Shown here piece by piece: positions 1-11,280 of a stretch of 64,000 nucleotides of DNA. The position numbers were made by a program, and so were the translations under genes. Position 1 is the first letter of the stretch. Every line of letters begins with the position of its first letter. Origin of the DNA: Gonium pectorale (lineage: Eukaryota > Chlorophyta > Chlorophyceae > Chlamydomonadales > Volvocaceae); contig LSYV01000002.1 in the NCBI GenBank assembly GCA_001584585.1, positions 4,493,013 through 4,557,012 of the forward strand, written 5' to 3'. The notes under the pieces are model-generated. The model had not been told where the DNA came from, did not search any database, and saw nothing but the letters and a program-made list of their open reading frames with translations.

Positions 1-56
1 CAACAGCTTGCAACGCAGTCCTGGCCCTTGCAACATAAAAACGGAGCTGGATCCCC

Positions 57-61
57 TTACA
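57..61 (-). terminator. TGTAA polyadenylation signal of the phosphoglycerate mutase gene
   Basis: Reads TGTAA on the minus strand, 43 nt after the stop at 104, which is the normal spacing for green algal nuclear genes. Confidence 0.6.
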
Positions 62-103
62 TGGACAAAAGCGCAGCGCCCGCAGCACTGGTTAGGCCTC
101 AAG

Positions 104-3100
104 TCAGGCCTCGATGCGCGGGACGCTCCAAACGTTGCCCGTCGCACAGGTCAACGCCTCGGCCACGATGTGGACATCGGTACTGCTCGCGGCGCCGGCT
201 CCGTACACCCAGCCGCCGCCACGCCACGCCGCCGGCAGCTCTCCGGCCGCCAGCGACCCCGCCGCCAGCTTGTCACTCATCACTGCGGGCATCCCCGCTG
301 CGCCGCGCCCCAGACCCCTGCTGCCGCTCCCCGCATCCGCTCCCAGCCGCGGCATCGCCAGCACCAGCTTCTTGTCCCCACCCAGAACGTCCAGAATCCG
401 TTTGGCCAGCGCCGCCGTGAGCTCCAGACCTCGATGCGCGGCCCCTACACCCGCTGCCGCCCCAGCCGACTCCGGTCCATCCTCACCGGACGGCAGCGCC
501 ACTACAACGTGACGCGCGGCGTCGATCAGCGGTGCCGCGCGCTTGAACGCCTCCAGTCCCACGTCGCCGCTTGCGCCGCCGCCGGCGGCATCAAAGCCTG
601 AGGCGTATGCGTCCACCGCAACCTCGCTTGGCATCGCCTCCTCCAGGGGACCGGCCGGCGCCGGCGCATGCGCAGACGGTGCCGGGGCGGCGCCGGCGGC
701 CGCCAGCGCGTCGGCGTGCAAGGTGGCGAAGAGGTAGTCCGCGGCTGCCATTGCGCCGCGCAGCATCAGGTCCTCTGCGTCCGCCAGGTCACCGGCCAGG
801 GCGGCGGCGCCCGCGGCTGTGTGCACGTGGCCGGGGGTGGTGGCGCCGCTGACCACCAGCGCCTGACGGACGTCGCAACAGCGGGACGGCAGGGTGAGTA
901 GATTGCGCCGGATGGCAGCCGGATGGGTGTAGCTGCTTCGCCGCAAGGGTACAAAATAATTCGCTTATCATGAGGTAATCAGGATAGTACAAGGAAGACA
1001 CAAGACATTTCCAGGATGGGGGAATTGCGGGGTCGTAAGGCCGCGGGGCCTAGTGGTGAAGTGATGGCTAATGAACCAATGCGTATGACGCAGGCAACGC
1101 CCGAGCTGGAACATAATCAGATCCCATGAGCCTCACGCCATGTGTGTACCCCTTCATGACACCCAGCCGTGCCATGCGCTACCGCTAGGTGCACAGTCCT
1201 GGCCCGACTCGAAGCACCCGGACTCGCCCGCATCAGCCTCGCCAGCTCCGGCTCGCCGCCGCCCGCCCCTGCGGCTGCCACGGGTGCGCCCTGAGCCCCG
1301 CCTGTCCCTCCCGCCTGCCCCTCGAAGGGTGAGGGTGCGGGCGGCTCCAGCACCGCCACGTCCAGGGGCGGCGCCCCCAGCAGGCTGACCCCCAGGTAGT
1401 AGCGGCGCAGGGGGGCCAGGCTGGCGTCCAGCTCATACACCAGGGGGGCGCCCACGGGGATCTCCACAGACATGATGTCCTGCCGGGTGCGGTGGGAGCA
1501 AAGCGAGCGCGGAAGGGACCGAGTGAGAGTAAGGGGAGGGCAAGGCGGTGAGACGGCCGTCGAAAGTTGATGCGCCCTGCGCTCTGCGGTGCGGCTGAGC
1601 GGTGCGGTGCGGCAAGTGGCAGTTGACGAGCGCGACGCGATGGGCTAGCTGGGTGCGCATGCAGGCGCAGCGGGTGAGCCGGTGCACAGCCGTTGTCACA
1701 GCATGTGACCACCGCACACCGCACATGCCCCCACCGACACATGCCCTGTCGCCGCAGAAAGCCCTCAGCCCTACCCGCAACGCATCGACTCACCCGCCCA
1801 CCTAAACCAATTAGCCCGTACCTGCCTAAGTCTGCCCAGGCTGCCCAAATGCCACCTGCCCAATCCTGCCCCAGGCCCACCCTGGCTCAAGCCCCGGGCC
1901 CACCGTGTCGCTGATGCCGTCCAGGTGCTTGACAATGCCGCGCAGGCTGTTACCGTGAGCCGCCACCAGCACACGCCGGCCGCGGGACACGGCCGGTGCG
2001 ATGTCGCTCCGCCAGAACGGCAGGATGCGGGCCACACAATCCTGCAGAGGAGGGGTAGGCGAGGCGGGGCGCTGTTGAACGAACGCTCGTAGGGGGCGCA
2101 ACGCGAAATCGGATCCGGGCTGGTGCTCGGACCGGAACTGCTGCGCAATTACCCGCGGCAGCGTCGACATGACACTGCGCCGGTATGTGCCGCCATGCCG
2201 GTCCGAGCTTACATTGTATCGTAAGAGTCTGGTCATAGATATTGGTGGGATTGAGGGCCGGCTGCCGAGTGCCAAACACGACTCGACACGCCAAGGCCCC
2301 ACCCAAGACAGCGCCGGGCCGGGCCGGGGAAGGGATTAGGGGCGTTAATGAGAGCGCTCGGCAAGGCCAGGCTCGCCACAGAGCCCGGCCTCCTGCCTGC
2401 AGACGGCTGCGTCAGCCCCGCCCGCCCCGAAGGCGCACCTGCAGGCTCTCCGCGGCGGGCAGGTCTCTCTCACTCAGCTGTGAGTAGCGAGGGTCGTAGC
2501 GCGGGTGCCGCGGATCCGTCAGCTCCAGGGGGGGTGGAGGGGTGGAGTAGCTGCGGCGCCAGATGTGCACCTGCCCACGGGTGGCGAGGGTTGCGGGGCT
2601 GTGGACTGGCGGTTTTAGGGTTTGCACCGAATGCTGCGCACTAGGGAGCCACATCTCACATCCTTACGCCAGAAGCCCAATTTTTCTGTGCAATATAGTC
2701 CCACCTTACGAGCCGCAAAGCAATGCACATGACGCATCTTGAGAGCTTCCAGGCTGTTTGCAAACGTATACCGGAACGACACTGCTCCTGCGTCCCTCCA
2801 TCCCATAACTCTTCTTAAACCCACCTGTTCCTCTCCGTGCTGGGCTGCCGTCTCGGCCTTGTTGAGCCCCTGGAGGCCCCCGTAGTGACGCTCGTTCAGC
2901 CTCCAGCTCTTGACCTGCGCTCGCGCAACGGCGTCAGGAGGGTCGCGGTGTTAACTGTGGTGGCCCATTGTGACTTGTCACTTCAAGAGCAGTACCCAGA
3001 AGAGCGGCCATGCCCCCAGCGCCCTTGCTGCCAGGACTCCCTCGATGGCCGTGCATCCCACCCCACCCTGCTCAGCCAAATGCGCATGCTCTTTTGCCAG

Positions 3101-3902
3101 CTCCTATGGGGCTCTGCTTCGACCCTGCCTGCCCAATGCAGCCCCGTTTGCGCCTGGCAACGGTCAACAGTGCCAGGCAGGCAGGTGCGGCGGCCACACC
3201 GCCAGGTGCGTCCGCGGATGCGCCCCTCCCCCTCAAGCCTAGTCGCCCGCCCGCCCCCGCCCGGTCGCCTCACCTCGGGAACATACAGTGCGTCCATGGC
3301 GTCCTCCATCAGGTGCAGGGTGCGGATGGCGCGCTGGGGGCAAGGTGTAAGAGCGAATCGCAGTCGTGGGCTCGGGTGCAGGTCCAGGTGCGGTCCATGG
3401 GCTCGGGTTCATGGCGGAGCGGGAGGGGCCGGGTGTGGCAAGCGGCCAAGCAGTTCGTGCCCTCGCTACGCACGTACGTGCCCCGCCCTGCTTGTTATGG
3501 GCAGGTGAAGGCACCAATCAGAACCCACAGTTGCCCAACTTGGCCCTGCAGCAAGGGCATGAACTCGGTATGCCCTTGTTGCCCCGCCCGCCGCTCCCTC
3601 CCGGCCTGGCGGGCCCGCACCTTGAGCACCGATGTGAAGGCCAGGTCGAAGCGGAAGCCGTGTGCGTGCAGAAGCGCGCCCGCGGCCGTGGCCTGGCGTC
3701 GGCCCTGGGCCGTCAGGTCCACGTCCGTCCATCCCGTGAAGCGGTTAGCCAGGTTCCACTCGCTTTCGCCGTGGCGCACCAGCACCACCGTGTGGGCAGC
3801 GCCGCGGGCTGCGGGCGCTGCAAGGGGCCCGAACGCACTGCCGACGTTGGGCGAGGTGCTGAGGAGCTGAGCAGCCGCGGCCGCGACAGAACCGGGTTCC
3901 AT
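104..3902 (-). CDS. 2,3-bisphosphoglycerate-dependent phosphoglycerate mutase (GpmA type), 7 exons
   Basis: Interconverts 3- and 2-phosphoglycerate in glycolysis through a phosphohistidine. Exons read in order: 3621-3902, 3274-3333, 2825-2914, 2439-2570, 1904-2041, then about 1150-1479 and 104 to about 874. The first five junctions are phase 0 and give an uninterrupted family sequence: [10 protein letters not shown] with the catalytic His, [26 protein letters not shown] with the conserved Glu, VHIWRRSY, the second His in [19 protein letters not shown], and [10 protein letters not shown] ending at RRYYLG. About 35 residues precede the domain and may be a transit peptide. After YYLG the frame stays open into an Ala/Gly/Pro-rich tail, and a 250-residue exon follows ([11 protein letters not shown] onward) whose stop at 104 lies 43 nt before a TGTAA signal. 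No such signal lies between 104 and 1117. I infer one gene, but the last splice junction is not resolved and the tail is unlike anything I recognise. Confidence 0.85.
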
Positions 3903-4720
3903 CTCCGGATGCTGTGCCGCGCTTCTCTATCAGCGCAACAGGGATGAGGGAAAAGACGGTCGTGGCGGACCGCAGCATGCGAAGACGAGTTATTGTGCTG
4001 TCGTCATCCTTCGTACGTGCAGCTTTGTGACATATCGCCGATGACATCCTTACATGCTTTGGACTTGTCGTCGTTTACTTTGTCACAAAAAGTGGAGCGA
4101 CCAGCCCCAGGGAGCCAGGCCGCTGCCGGGATCCTCGACGTCCCATGCAAGACCTGTGGCGCGCGATCCCAAGTGTTGCTCCAAGGCTACGATTACGTAG
4201 CTTGAGTAACGGCGCTGGGCTGCCATGATACTTGATATACAGACTTCTTGGGGAGAGGAACGTGCCATGGCCCATGGGTCACTAAGGTTTCAGAACGCCC
4301 CCGGCGCATTGCCAACGGTACCGTAGTTTGCACAGTCGCATATTGCGTTGTAGTTCACTCGTCTGTAGCATGGCCTTGCCCGTCAAAGCTCCATCAGCCA
4401 TCAACCATCAATCATGGCCCGTATACTCTTGCGCAATCATTCACATTTTGCCTTATACTACAGCTACGCGATGAGGTACGGTCGGTGACCCACGGGTCGT
4501 TTTCTCTTACTTAAGACCACTCATTGGTAGCGACGGGTACCTTGGACGCCGGGCGGTCTCTGACAGACTGGAATTCCGGTAGAGCAGGATAAGGTGACAG
4601 GAAGCGTTCTGTACCAACATCCAAGAGTGTCAGGGCTGTGGGTTGGACCTCTACGGCACTCCTCAGAGAATAAGGTCAAGCGCAGGCCCATACTGCACTT
4701 GATGCGCCTTTAGCTCTGCA
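3903..4720. other. Divergent intergenic region between the mutase and the 4721 gene
   Basis: Holds the upstream regions of two genes transcribed away from each other. I see no convincing open frame or RNA. It contains one copy of the palindrome-like motif TGACCCACGGGTCG at 4486-4499 and a related half-conserved copy near 4269-4281. Confidence 0.5.
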
Positions 4721-5407
4721 ATGGGGCGCGTCGCCGCCAATATGACTGCACTGCCTTTCCTGGTCTCTTTTCTTTTGGCTTCGCGGCTGCCTGGGCTGGG
4801 CGCAGAGGTCGCTGCCGCTCAGCCGGAGCCCGCGCCCAAACACAGCGCTGCATACTGCCGCGGCGCCGGCCCAGCAATTTCCTACAACGCCGGTGACAGC
4901 AGCTGCGGCGGCGCAGAATGGGCGGCCACGGGGAAGCCACAGCCGCCGCCCGTCCTGGGCGGCCGCATTGCTGCGTCTGCTGACGGGCCCGCAGTAGCAC
5001 TGTCGACCCCCTCACCGCCTCCGCGGCCCCCATCCGTCAGTACAGCGGCATGCGGCGCCGACGACGCCCTTTATACAACCCAAGCGGGGCGCTCCCCGAG
5101 CCGCGTCGCGGCCGAGGCGTCGATTGACTCGCTGACGGTCGAGCCACCGGTCCGCGACGCCGCCGATGGCTCCCCCGTCACGGCGGAGCCGCCGGCGCCC
5201 GCGCAGCTGCATCATGAGCCCAAGGCGAATTTAAGCGCCGCGGAGGCGGCCTCGGTTGAGGCAGCCGGTGCGAGGGCGGCTCTTCGGCAGCCGAGCCCGC
5301 GCTCGCGCTCGGCCTTCGACGGGTTCCCGGGCTTGCCTTGGTCCTATGTCGTGGGCCTAGGACTCCTCGGACTCATCGCGTTATATCAGTACAGGTGGGA
5401 ACGGTAA
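4721..5407 (+). CDS. Predicted secreted/type I membrane protein with Pro/Ala-rich ectodomain and C-terminal TM segment, single exon
   Basis: Predicted 228 residues without introns. The N-terminus is a hydrophobic stretch (TALPFLVSFLLASRLPGLGA, residues about 8-27) resembling a signal peptide. The middle is rich in Ala, Pro and Ser with several Cys (residues 30-105). The C-terminus has one membrane span (about 205-222, YVVGLGLLGLIALYQY) followed by the short basic tail RWER. That layout suggests an exported protein anchored at its C-terminus, in the cell membrane or an endomembrane. No catalytic motif is visible and I do not recognise a family. A second Met at codon 8 could be used instead, leaving the signal peptide intact. 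TGTAA follows 52 nt after the stop, supporting a real gene end. The next gene (P450) starts 143 nt downstream on the same strand, so this is a short, compact unit. Confidence 0.6.
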   Translation: MGRVAANMTALPFLVSFLLASRLPGLGAEVAAAQPEPAPKHSAAYCRGAGPAISYNAGDSSCGGAEWAATGKPQPPPVLGGRIAASADGPAVALSTPSPPPRPPSVSTAACGADDALYTTQAGRSPSRVAAEASIDSLTVEPPVRDAADGSPVTAEPPAPAQLHHEPKANLSAAEAASVEAAGARAALRQPSPRSRSAFDGFPGLPWSYVVGLGLLGLIALYQYRWER

Positions 5408-5458
5408 ATAGGAGCGGCATGAGCCCTGATGCGCTGTGCCAGGTGTCACTCTGCCTCG

Positions 5459-5463
5459 TGTAA
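5459..5463 (+). terminator. TGTAA polyadenylation signal of the 4721-5407 gene
   Basis: TGTAA on the plus strand 52 nt after the stop codon and 86 nt before the P450 start codon. Confidence 0.6.
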
Positions 5464-5549
5464 TCCCGCTTGCAAGCACCCGTCTCCCCGGTAATTGCCA
5501 CGACACGTTGTCGACATACAGACTAAGATTACCACACATAAGGTCGGCA

Positions 5550-8500
5550 ATGGTGCACTGGGTGCCGCTAGTTGAGTCCCTCCTGCGACGCTTGTTGGCC
5601 CTGTTCAGCCGCCCCAAGTACGACCTGGACAAGATCCCCGGGCCCTGGCGGGAGGCCCTGCCCCTGCTGGGCAACGTCCTGCCGCTGCTGCGACCCGATT
5701 TTCACCGCGTGGTGCTGCAGTGGGCAGACCAGTATGGCGGCATCGTGCGGTGAGCAGTTGGGGGCGGAGCAATCCGCATGTGACCCATGGGTCATTCCGC
5801 CTCCGAGCTGGTGCGGGAGGGCCATGACAGCAGTCCCGACCTTGATGGCGCGGGATTGTTGCATTAGAGGCTGCGATTGGCCATGCTTATGGCTGATGGC
5901 TGCCTGGTGGCAACCAGCTTATTTCCTCCATGGACAGGGCCTCTTACCGTCACCCGAAGCTCATCAGCACTGCACTGCCCTGCGTGCATAGCTGAAATCT
6001 GGCTCAGTTACCAGTTGTACTTGGCATGTGCCAACGGCATGTCCTCCGATCCCTCCGGCTCTGGCCACCTGCACCTCAGCGGCAAGTTCCTTTGGCACGA
6101 TGGCCTGCTGGTTACGGACCCAGCCGCCCTGGCCACCATCTGCGGCCGTGGTGAGGGCGCTCTGGACAAGGCCGCGGCGCTGTACTCTCCCATCAACTTC
6201 ATGTGCACGCCCCACGGCCACTCCAACTTGCTCACCAGCCCCGCCGACGAGAAGTGGCGCGCCGTGCGCAAGGCAATCGCACTGTCCTTCTCGTTCGGTA
6301 ACATTAAAAAGAAGTTCCCAATCATCAGGTGAAAGAGTACAGGGAAGCAGGGTGTAGGGTAGCGGAAGTACAGGTCGTTCGGATGTGGGGACGGCAAGGG
6401 GCAGGTTTGGTGACATTGTTAGAGCTTGCGAGCACATTTCTGTACACGATTGGCGAAACGAACTGAAACCCTACCCCCGCCTGCCCGCCAGGGAGCGCAC
6501 TTACGAGCTGGTGGCGTGGCTGCGGCGGGTGGGCCCCAAGGAGTCAGTGGACGTGGACCAGGCGGCCTTGAAGGTCACCCTGGACGTCATTGGACTGGTG
6601 AGCGGCTGGGGCGACGGGCGGGGCATTTGGTAGGAAGCGCACAGGACGGCAACGGGAGGGAAGCGCGGCTGCAGGAGTGCGGACTGCGCAATGGCGCTGG
6701 TTTTCAAAAACGATGCCAGGCTTTACGGTGCAGCACTGCTGCAAGGAGGGCGAAGGCAAGGGCGGCCCCGATGGAACCCGCACGCGCAGGCGGCGCAGCG
6801 GCGTTGCGCGTGCCGAGCGCGCTTGCCGGCGCGGCCAGGCCCCACTCGCTGCCTGCGCCTGCCGCTTTGGGCCTCCCGCTCGCAACGTCCTGCGCTGCCC
6901 CTTCCCAGACCGCCTTCGGTCACGACTACGGCTGCGTGCGGCTGGCGGAGGTGCCCCCCAGCCACCTGCTGCGGGTGCTGCCGCGCGCCTTCACGGAGGT
7001 CATGCGCCGCATCGCCAACCCCCTGCGCGCGCTCCTGCCCAGGGCCTTCAAGAACGGACCCAAGGGTGGGCGTCGCGTCGCGTGTGGTTGTCGTATTAAG
7101 GGGTATGAGGGATTGCACTAATAAGGGCCAGTTGCCACTTTGTGTGCGAGGGTGGGGTGCAGGAGCGGGGGGCTGGGTAGCCAATTTAGCGGCTTTCTTT
7201 CAACACTTGCGGGTGCGGGGGTAGAGGTCTGCCCAGCCGAATATGGTGCCTAGCTTCTGACTCTACGAGAAGAGGCTGCAGTGTGACAGGCGCAGGCGGT
7301 GCACATTTTGGTGGGTTTCTAGTACATCATTGCCTGCGCTTCGTAACCTGCATCACCTCTTTGCTGCCCCCAGGCCACCAGTCGTTCGTGGACTTCCAGG
7401 AGCACATGAAGCAGCTGCTGCGGGAGATGAAGGCGCGCCCGCCCGGTCGCGGAGACACGGACATCGGGGCACAGCTGTACCGCGTGCTGGAGGCGTCGCG
7501 GCTGGAGGCGGAGAAGGCGTCCAAGGTGGGGGCCGGGGACGGACTAATGGACTCTGCTGCCTGTGGAACGCAATTGTGGCACGGCATAACCCCGTACGCA
7601 GTTCTAACCCACATACCTACCCACATGTGTGTGATCTTTCGTGTCCCAGGCCCAAGGGGGCCGCAAGGTGGTCCCCGCCATTACGGAGGAACGGATCCTG
7701 TCGGAGGTAAGCTGAGATACTGCGGGCTGGGTCGATGCCTGCCAGGGCCGGGCGATGCTCAAGGCGGGTTCAGGCATGGGCCGCGTCATGGGCGCGGTGG
7801 GATAGTCGATTGCGATTAGGCCGCTTGAGTCTGCTCGTCGCAGTTGGCGGTCCCATCAGCATTGCTGAACGAAGGGCCGGCCGGCAACTTCTTCGGGCCC
7901 GCTTCCCGATTGGGCCCTTAGATCGGCATCCTGTTCGTGGAGGGCTTCGAGACCACCGGGCACACCATCTCGTGGACCCTGTTCAACATCGCCACCACGC
8001 CAGGTGGGCAGGGCAGGGGCGTGGGAGGCTCCGCAGTCTAGCGCGTTTGTCTTCCACATGACCCATCGGGCCAAATCTCCGCTGAGAAGCCGACGGCGGC
8101 TATTAGGTTTTCCCCTGGCCTGGCGGGCGCAGCGCACTTCAGGTGCATGCGTGGGAAGCCGGGCGACTCACAAATCGTGATTCGATCACTGCTCCGCGCC
8201 AGCACCACCTCTTGATGCAGCCTGCCTGCGCTCTGCTGTCCAGCAGTCCAGGCCAGTGACCCTTGATTGTGGAGTCCTAAGACGTGACGCCTCGGTGTGC
8301 TCCCCTCTATGCCCCTCCTAGACCTGCCTTTTTTCCCGTCCCGTTTCGCCCGCGCTCCCTCTCGCCTGCAGGCGTGCAGGAGGCGGCTGCCGCCGAGCTG
8401 GCGTCCCTGGGCCTCCTGGTGCGGCCCCGCGCCGAGGGCGGCCGGGTGGTGGCCCGCGAGCTGGAGCTGGACGATATCAAGCGCATGCCGTATATCACCG

Positions 8501-10426
8501 CATGCGTGAAGGTACGTCAGGATGCGCCGTCGTCGTACACGTCTTCCTCTCCACTAATGACTTACCAACACTGGGTTTATTTGCGGCACCATGGGTCAGG
8601 CACCAAGACCCTGGGATGCCGTGTCAAACCCCTCACGCCGCTACCACGCTCCTACCCATATACTTCCGGTGTGCTCCCAAGTCGGTCGATGTGTTTGCTT
8701 GCGGAGCGCAACGCCAACATCGTGCCTGCCGTTTCATTCTTCCTGCAGGAGGCGATGCGCATGTTCCCCGTGGTATCCGTGATGGGCAGGTGGGTACATT
8801 GGGCAGCGGGCGGTAGGGATGACAAGAACACTAGCTGGTGGGCTGCTTCAGGTAGAACGGACGCTCACCGCGTGCGCGCTCACGCCCCGCTGCCCGGCCG
8901 CAGGATCACGGAGCGCCCCACGCGCGTGGGCCCCTACCTCGTGCCCGCCGGCACGCCCATCGCCACCCCGCTGTTCGCCATCCAGAACACCATCCACAAC
9001 TGGGTCAAGCCCGAGGAGTTCCGCCCAGAGCGGTGGCGGGGTGAGCGCCGGCCGGGGCCGTTGTGGGGCGCTCACGATGGCTCCAGGGGCCTGGGCATGC
9101 ACTGCATGAAATGTTGCATGCCAGTGCTGGGTGGTGACGTACTCGGAACGCAGTGCCAATGCAACCCAGCGCTATCATACCTGCTGCACTACTCGCTCGT
9201 CCATCCGGCCCCCACTGCAATGTGGTCAGCCTACGTCTGGTGGCCACTGACCGGTATCCGCGTCTCGACTCTCCCTAGCGCTCCCTATTTCACAGGAGCT
9301 GAGCTTGTGTGCGCCGCCTCGTACCACGACCAGCACAACTGCACGCCCCGTCCGCAGATGTGCCGCTGGAGTCCTACGTGGTGGACATGCGGGCCAAGGA
9401 GGGAGTCGTCGGGGACGCCGACGCCAGGTCCAGCCCCGCAAACGACGCCAAGGGCAAGTCCCCGGTCCCCGCCGCCGCCAACCGCCCCACGGCGGCTCCC
9501 GCGGGCCCTGTGGAGGCCGTCGCCTCCCCGCCGCCAGCCCCCGCCAGCCGCCCCGCGGTCTCCGCCTCCGCTGCCCCGCCGCCGTCTGCTGAGTGTGTCG
9601 TCGTCTCCACTCCCCCGCCGCCGCCAGTGGAGCGCAAGACGACGTCCGCCTCCCCCTCCCCGCCGCTGGTGGAGCGCAAGACCACCCGCAGCATCTCCAT
9701 TACGGAGCGCAAGGTCAGCCGCGTCGTCCCCCTGCCCACCGACCCGCCGGCCCGCAGCTTCTCGCACAAGGAGTCCCGGCGGCGGCGGGAGGAGCCCGAG
9801 GACGATGTCGACGAGGACATCAGCTCCGGCTTCGCGAAGCGCACCGGCATCAGCTTCATGCCCTTCAGCGAGGGGCCCCGCTCCTGCGTGGGCCAGTCGC
9901 TGGCCAAGCTCGAGGTCATGACGGTGCTGGCCGTGCTGCTGTCCAACTTCAGGATCGAGCTGGCGGAGGAGGTGCGGGCGGGCGGGCGGGCGGTGTGCTG
10001 GTACGGGAGCGGTGGGGAGGTGGGCAGGAGAGGTGGGCCGGGAGCGCGTGGGCGACATGTGCAGGCGACGGATGCGCGTGGGTATTGAGCAGTAGCAGGC
10101 GTTCGGTGGATTGTGGCTGCTTCGTACCAGGCCAGGCACAGGGCGTAGCGCCTGGTAGGGCGCCAGTGGGGCCGAACGACTGTACGTGTTCCGTGTGTGG
10201 GGAGCAGCCTCTTGTCGGGCAAAAACCACCGCACCACCCCAGAGGCACTGACCCCGTTTGTGTCGCCGGCTGTTACCCCTCGTGCCCTGCCCTTGTGCCG
10301 TGTTCCCTCGCCGTGCAGATGGGCGGCCGCGAGGGCGTCCGGCAGCGCGAGAGCACGCACCTGACGCTGCAGACGCGCGGCATCCGCGGCATACGCATGC
10401 ACCTCTACCCTCGGGACGAGGAGTGA
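5550..10426 (+). CDS. Cytochrome P450 monooxygenase with large low-complexity insert, 12 exons
   Basis: Haem-thiolate monooxygenase, probably anchored in the ER or plastid envelope by the hydrophobic N-terminus (residues about 3-20). Exons: 5550-5749, 6080-6328, 6492-6597, 6909-7065, 7374-7525, 7650-7706, 7922-8003, 8372-8511, 8749-8789, 8904-9040, 9358-9971, 10319-10426; all phases agree and give 680 residues. Landmarks: the proline hinge KIPGPW; the I-helix GFETTGHT (about 315-321); the K-helix ExxR in EAMRMFP (382-385); FRPERW (about 433-438); and the haem loop FSEGPRSCVG with the ligand Cys at residue 617. Between PERW and the haem loop there are about 140 more residues than a normal P450: Pro/Ala/Ser-rich, then repeated VERKTT, then acidic (EEPEDDVDED). 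A typical P450 has about 500 residues; this one is longer because of that insert. The subfamily and substrate cannot be read. It somewhat resembles the CYP4/CYP711-like branches of algal P450s. Confidence 0.92.
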
Positions 10427-11275
10427 AGTTGGGCGTTCTGGGAGGCAGCGGGCACACTGAGAATACTTCCGTGGTCCATCGGTCTGGCGGGCGACGTGGC
10501 AACCGAGCTGTCATGGGGGCTAGCAGCCTCCTAGCTGGTAAGGCTGTGCACGGTTCGGGGGAAGGCATTGCTATTTAGCGTATACGCCTGCTCGCCGGGT
10601 GTCTATTGAGTAGCAGATGGATGCTCCGCACGGCATCCTGACTGACACACGGCAGCAAGCCATTGGAGACATGACGCGCCGCATTAGAGACGCGCGCGTA
10701 CCCCTGCGCCGGCCGGTGGACTCTTCCATTTGTGCGTTGATATGCCTCGCTCGTATGGTCCTTTCTGGGTGCGCCGCGGAGGATGGTTCTCGAGGAAAGC
10801 ACGGCACTTGCCTAATTAATGAGTTGAACTGTTTTGGTTCAACTTCTTTGGGTCTCCGGCACACGCTCCTGCCATACTCCACACGCTGTACATAATCCCA
10901 CACCTGCAACTGCCGACCGATTTGTTATTATGCGGCGCTCGTGTACGCCGAACAGGTTGTCCGTATGGATGGGGATCGAGTTGGGCGAACGAAGTTGGCA
11001 ATTTTGCCTGGGACGGCAGCTCGCCGACAGTTTTTCTGGCATGACGCACATGTTTGGGACGTGCGCCGGCCGACAGCGAGTCAACGCACGGATCTGGTTG
11101 GTTGTGCCTTGCAAGTAGGGCGCAGAGGCTTGCCCTGTCCACGCCGTCCTGGATGGGAATAAGCAAACCCTTGGTTTTCGCTCGAGCCTTTTTAGGAGCT
11201 GGTGGTAAGGCATCATGAGCGCCAACCTTGTCACGTATCACTGCAGCCGACAAATGCAGCAGTGCCCAGCGGTCC

Positions 11276-11280
11276 TGTAA
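11276..11280 (+). terminator. Candidate TGTAA polyadenylation signal for the P450 gene
   Basis: The first TGTAA found downstream of the P450 stop, implying an 850-nt 3' untranslated region. This is long but not unusual for volvocine genes. Confidence 0.35.

Noticed and set aside
3010..3947. Overlapping plus-strand open frames of 190-290 codons
   Set aside because: They cover exons and introns of the phosphoglycerate mutase on the other strand and show no homology.
8284..9921. Long plus-strand open frame of 545 codons
   Set aside because: It runs through two P450 introns and is out of frame with the P450 exons at 9358 onward; only parts coincide with real exons 8 and 9.
9285..10568. Minus-strand open frame of 427 codons
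   Set aside because: Antisense to the large P450 exon; Pro/Arg-rich composition is the mirror of a GC-rich coding exon, with no domain.
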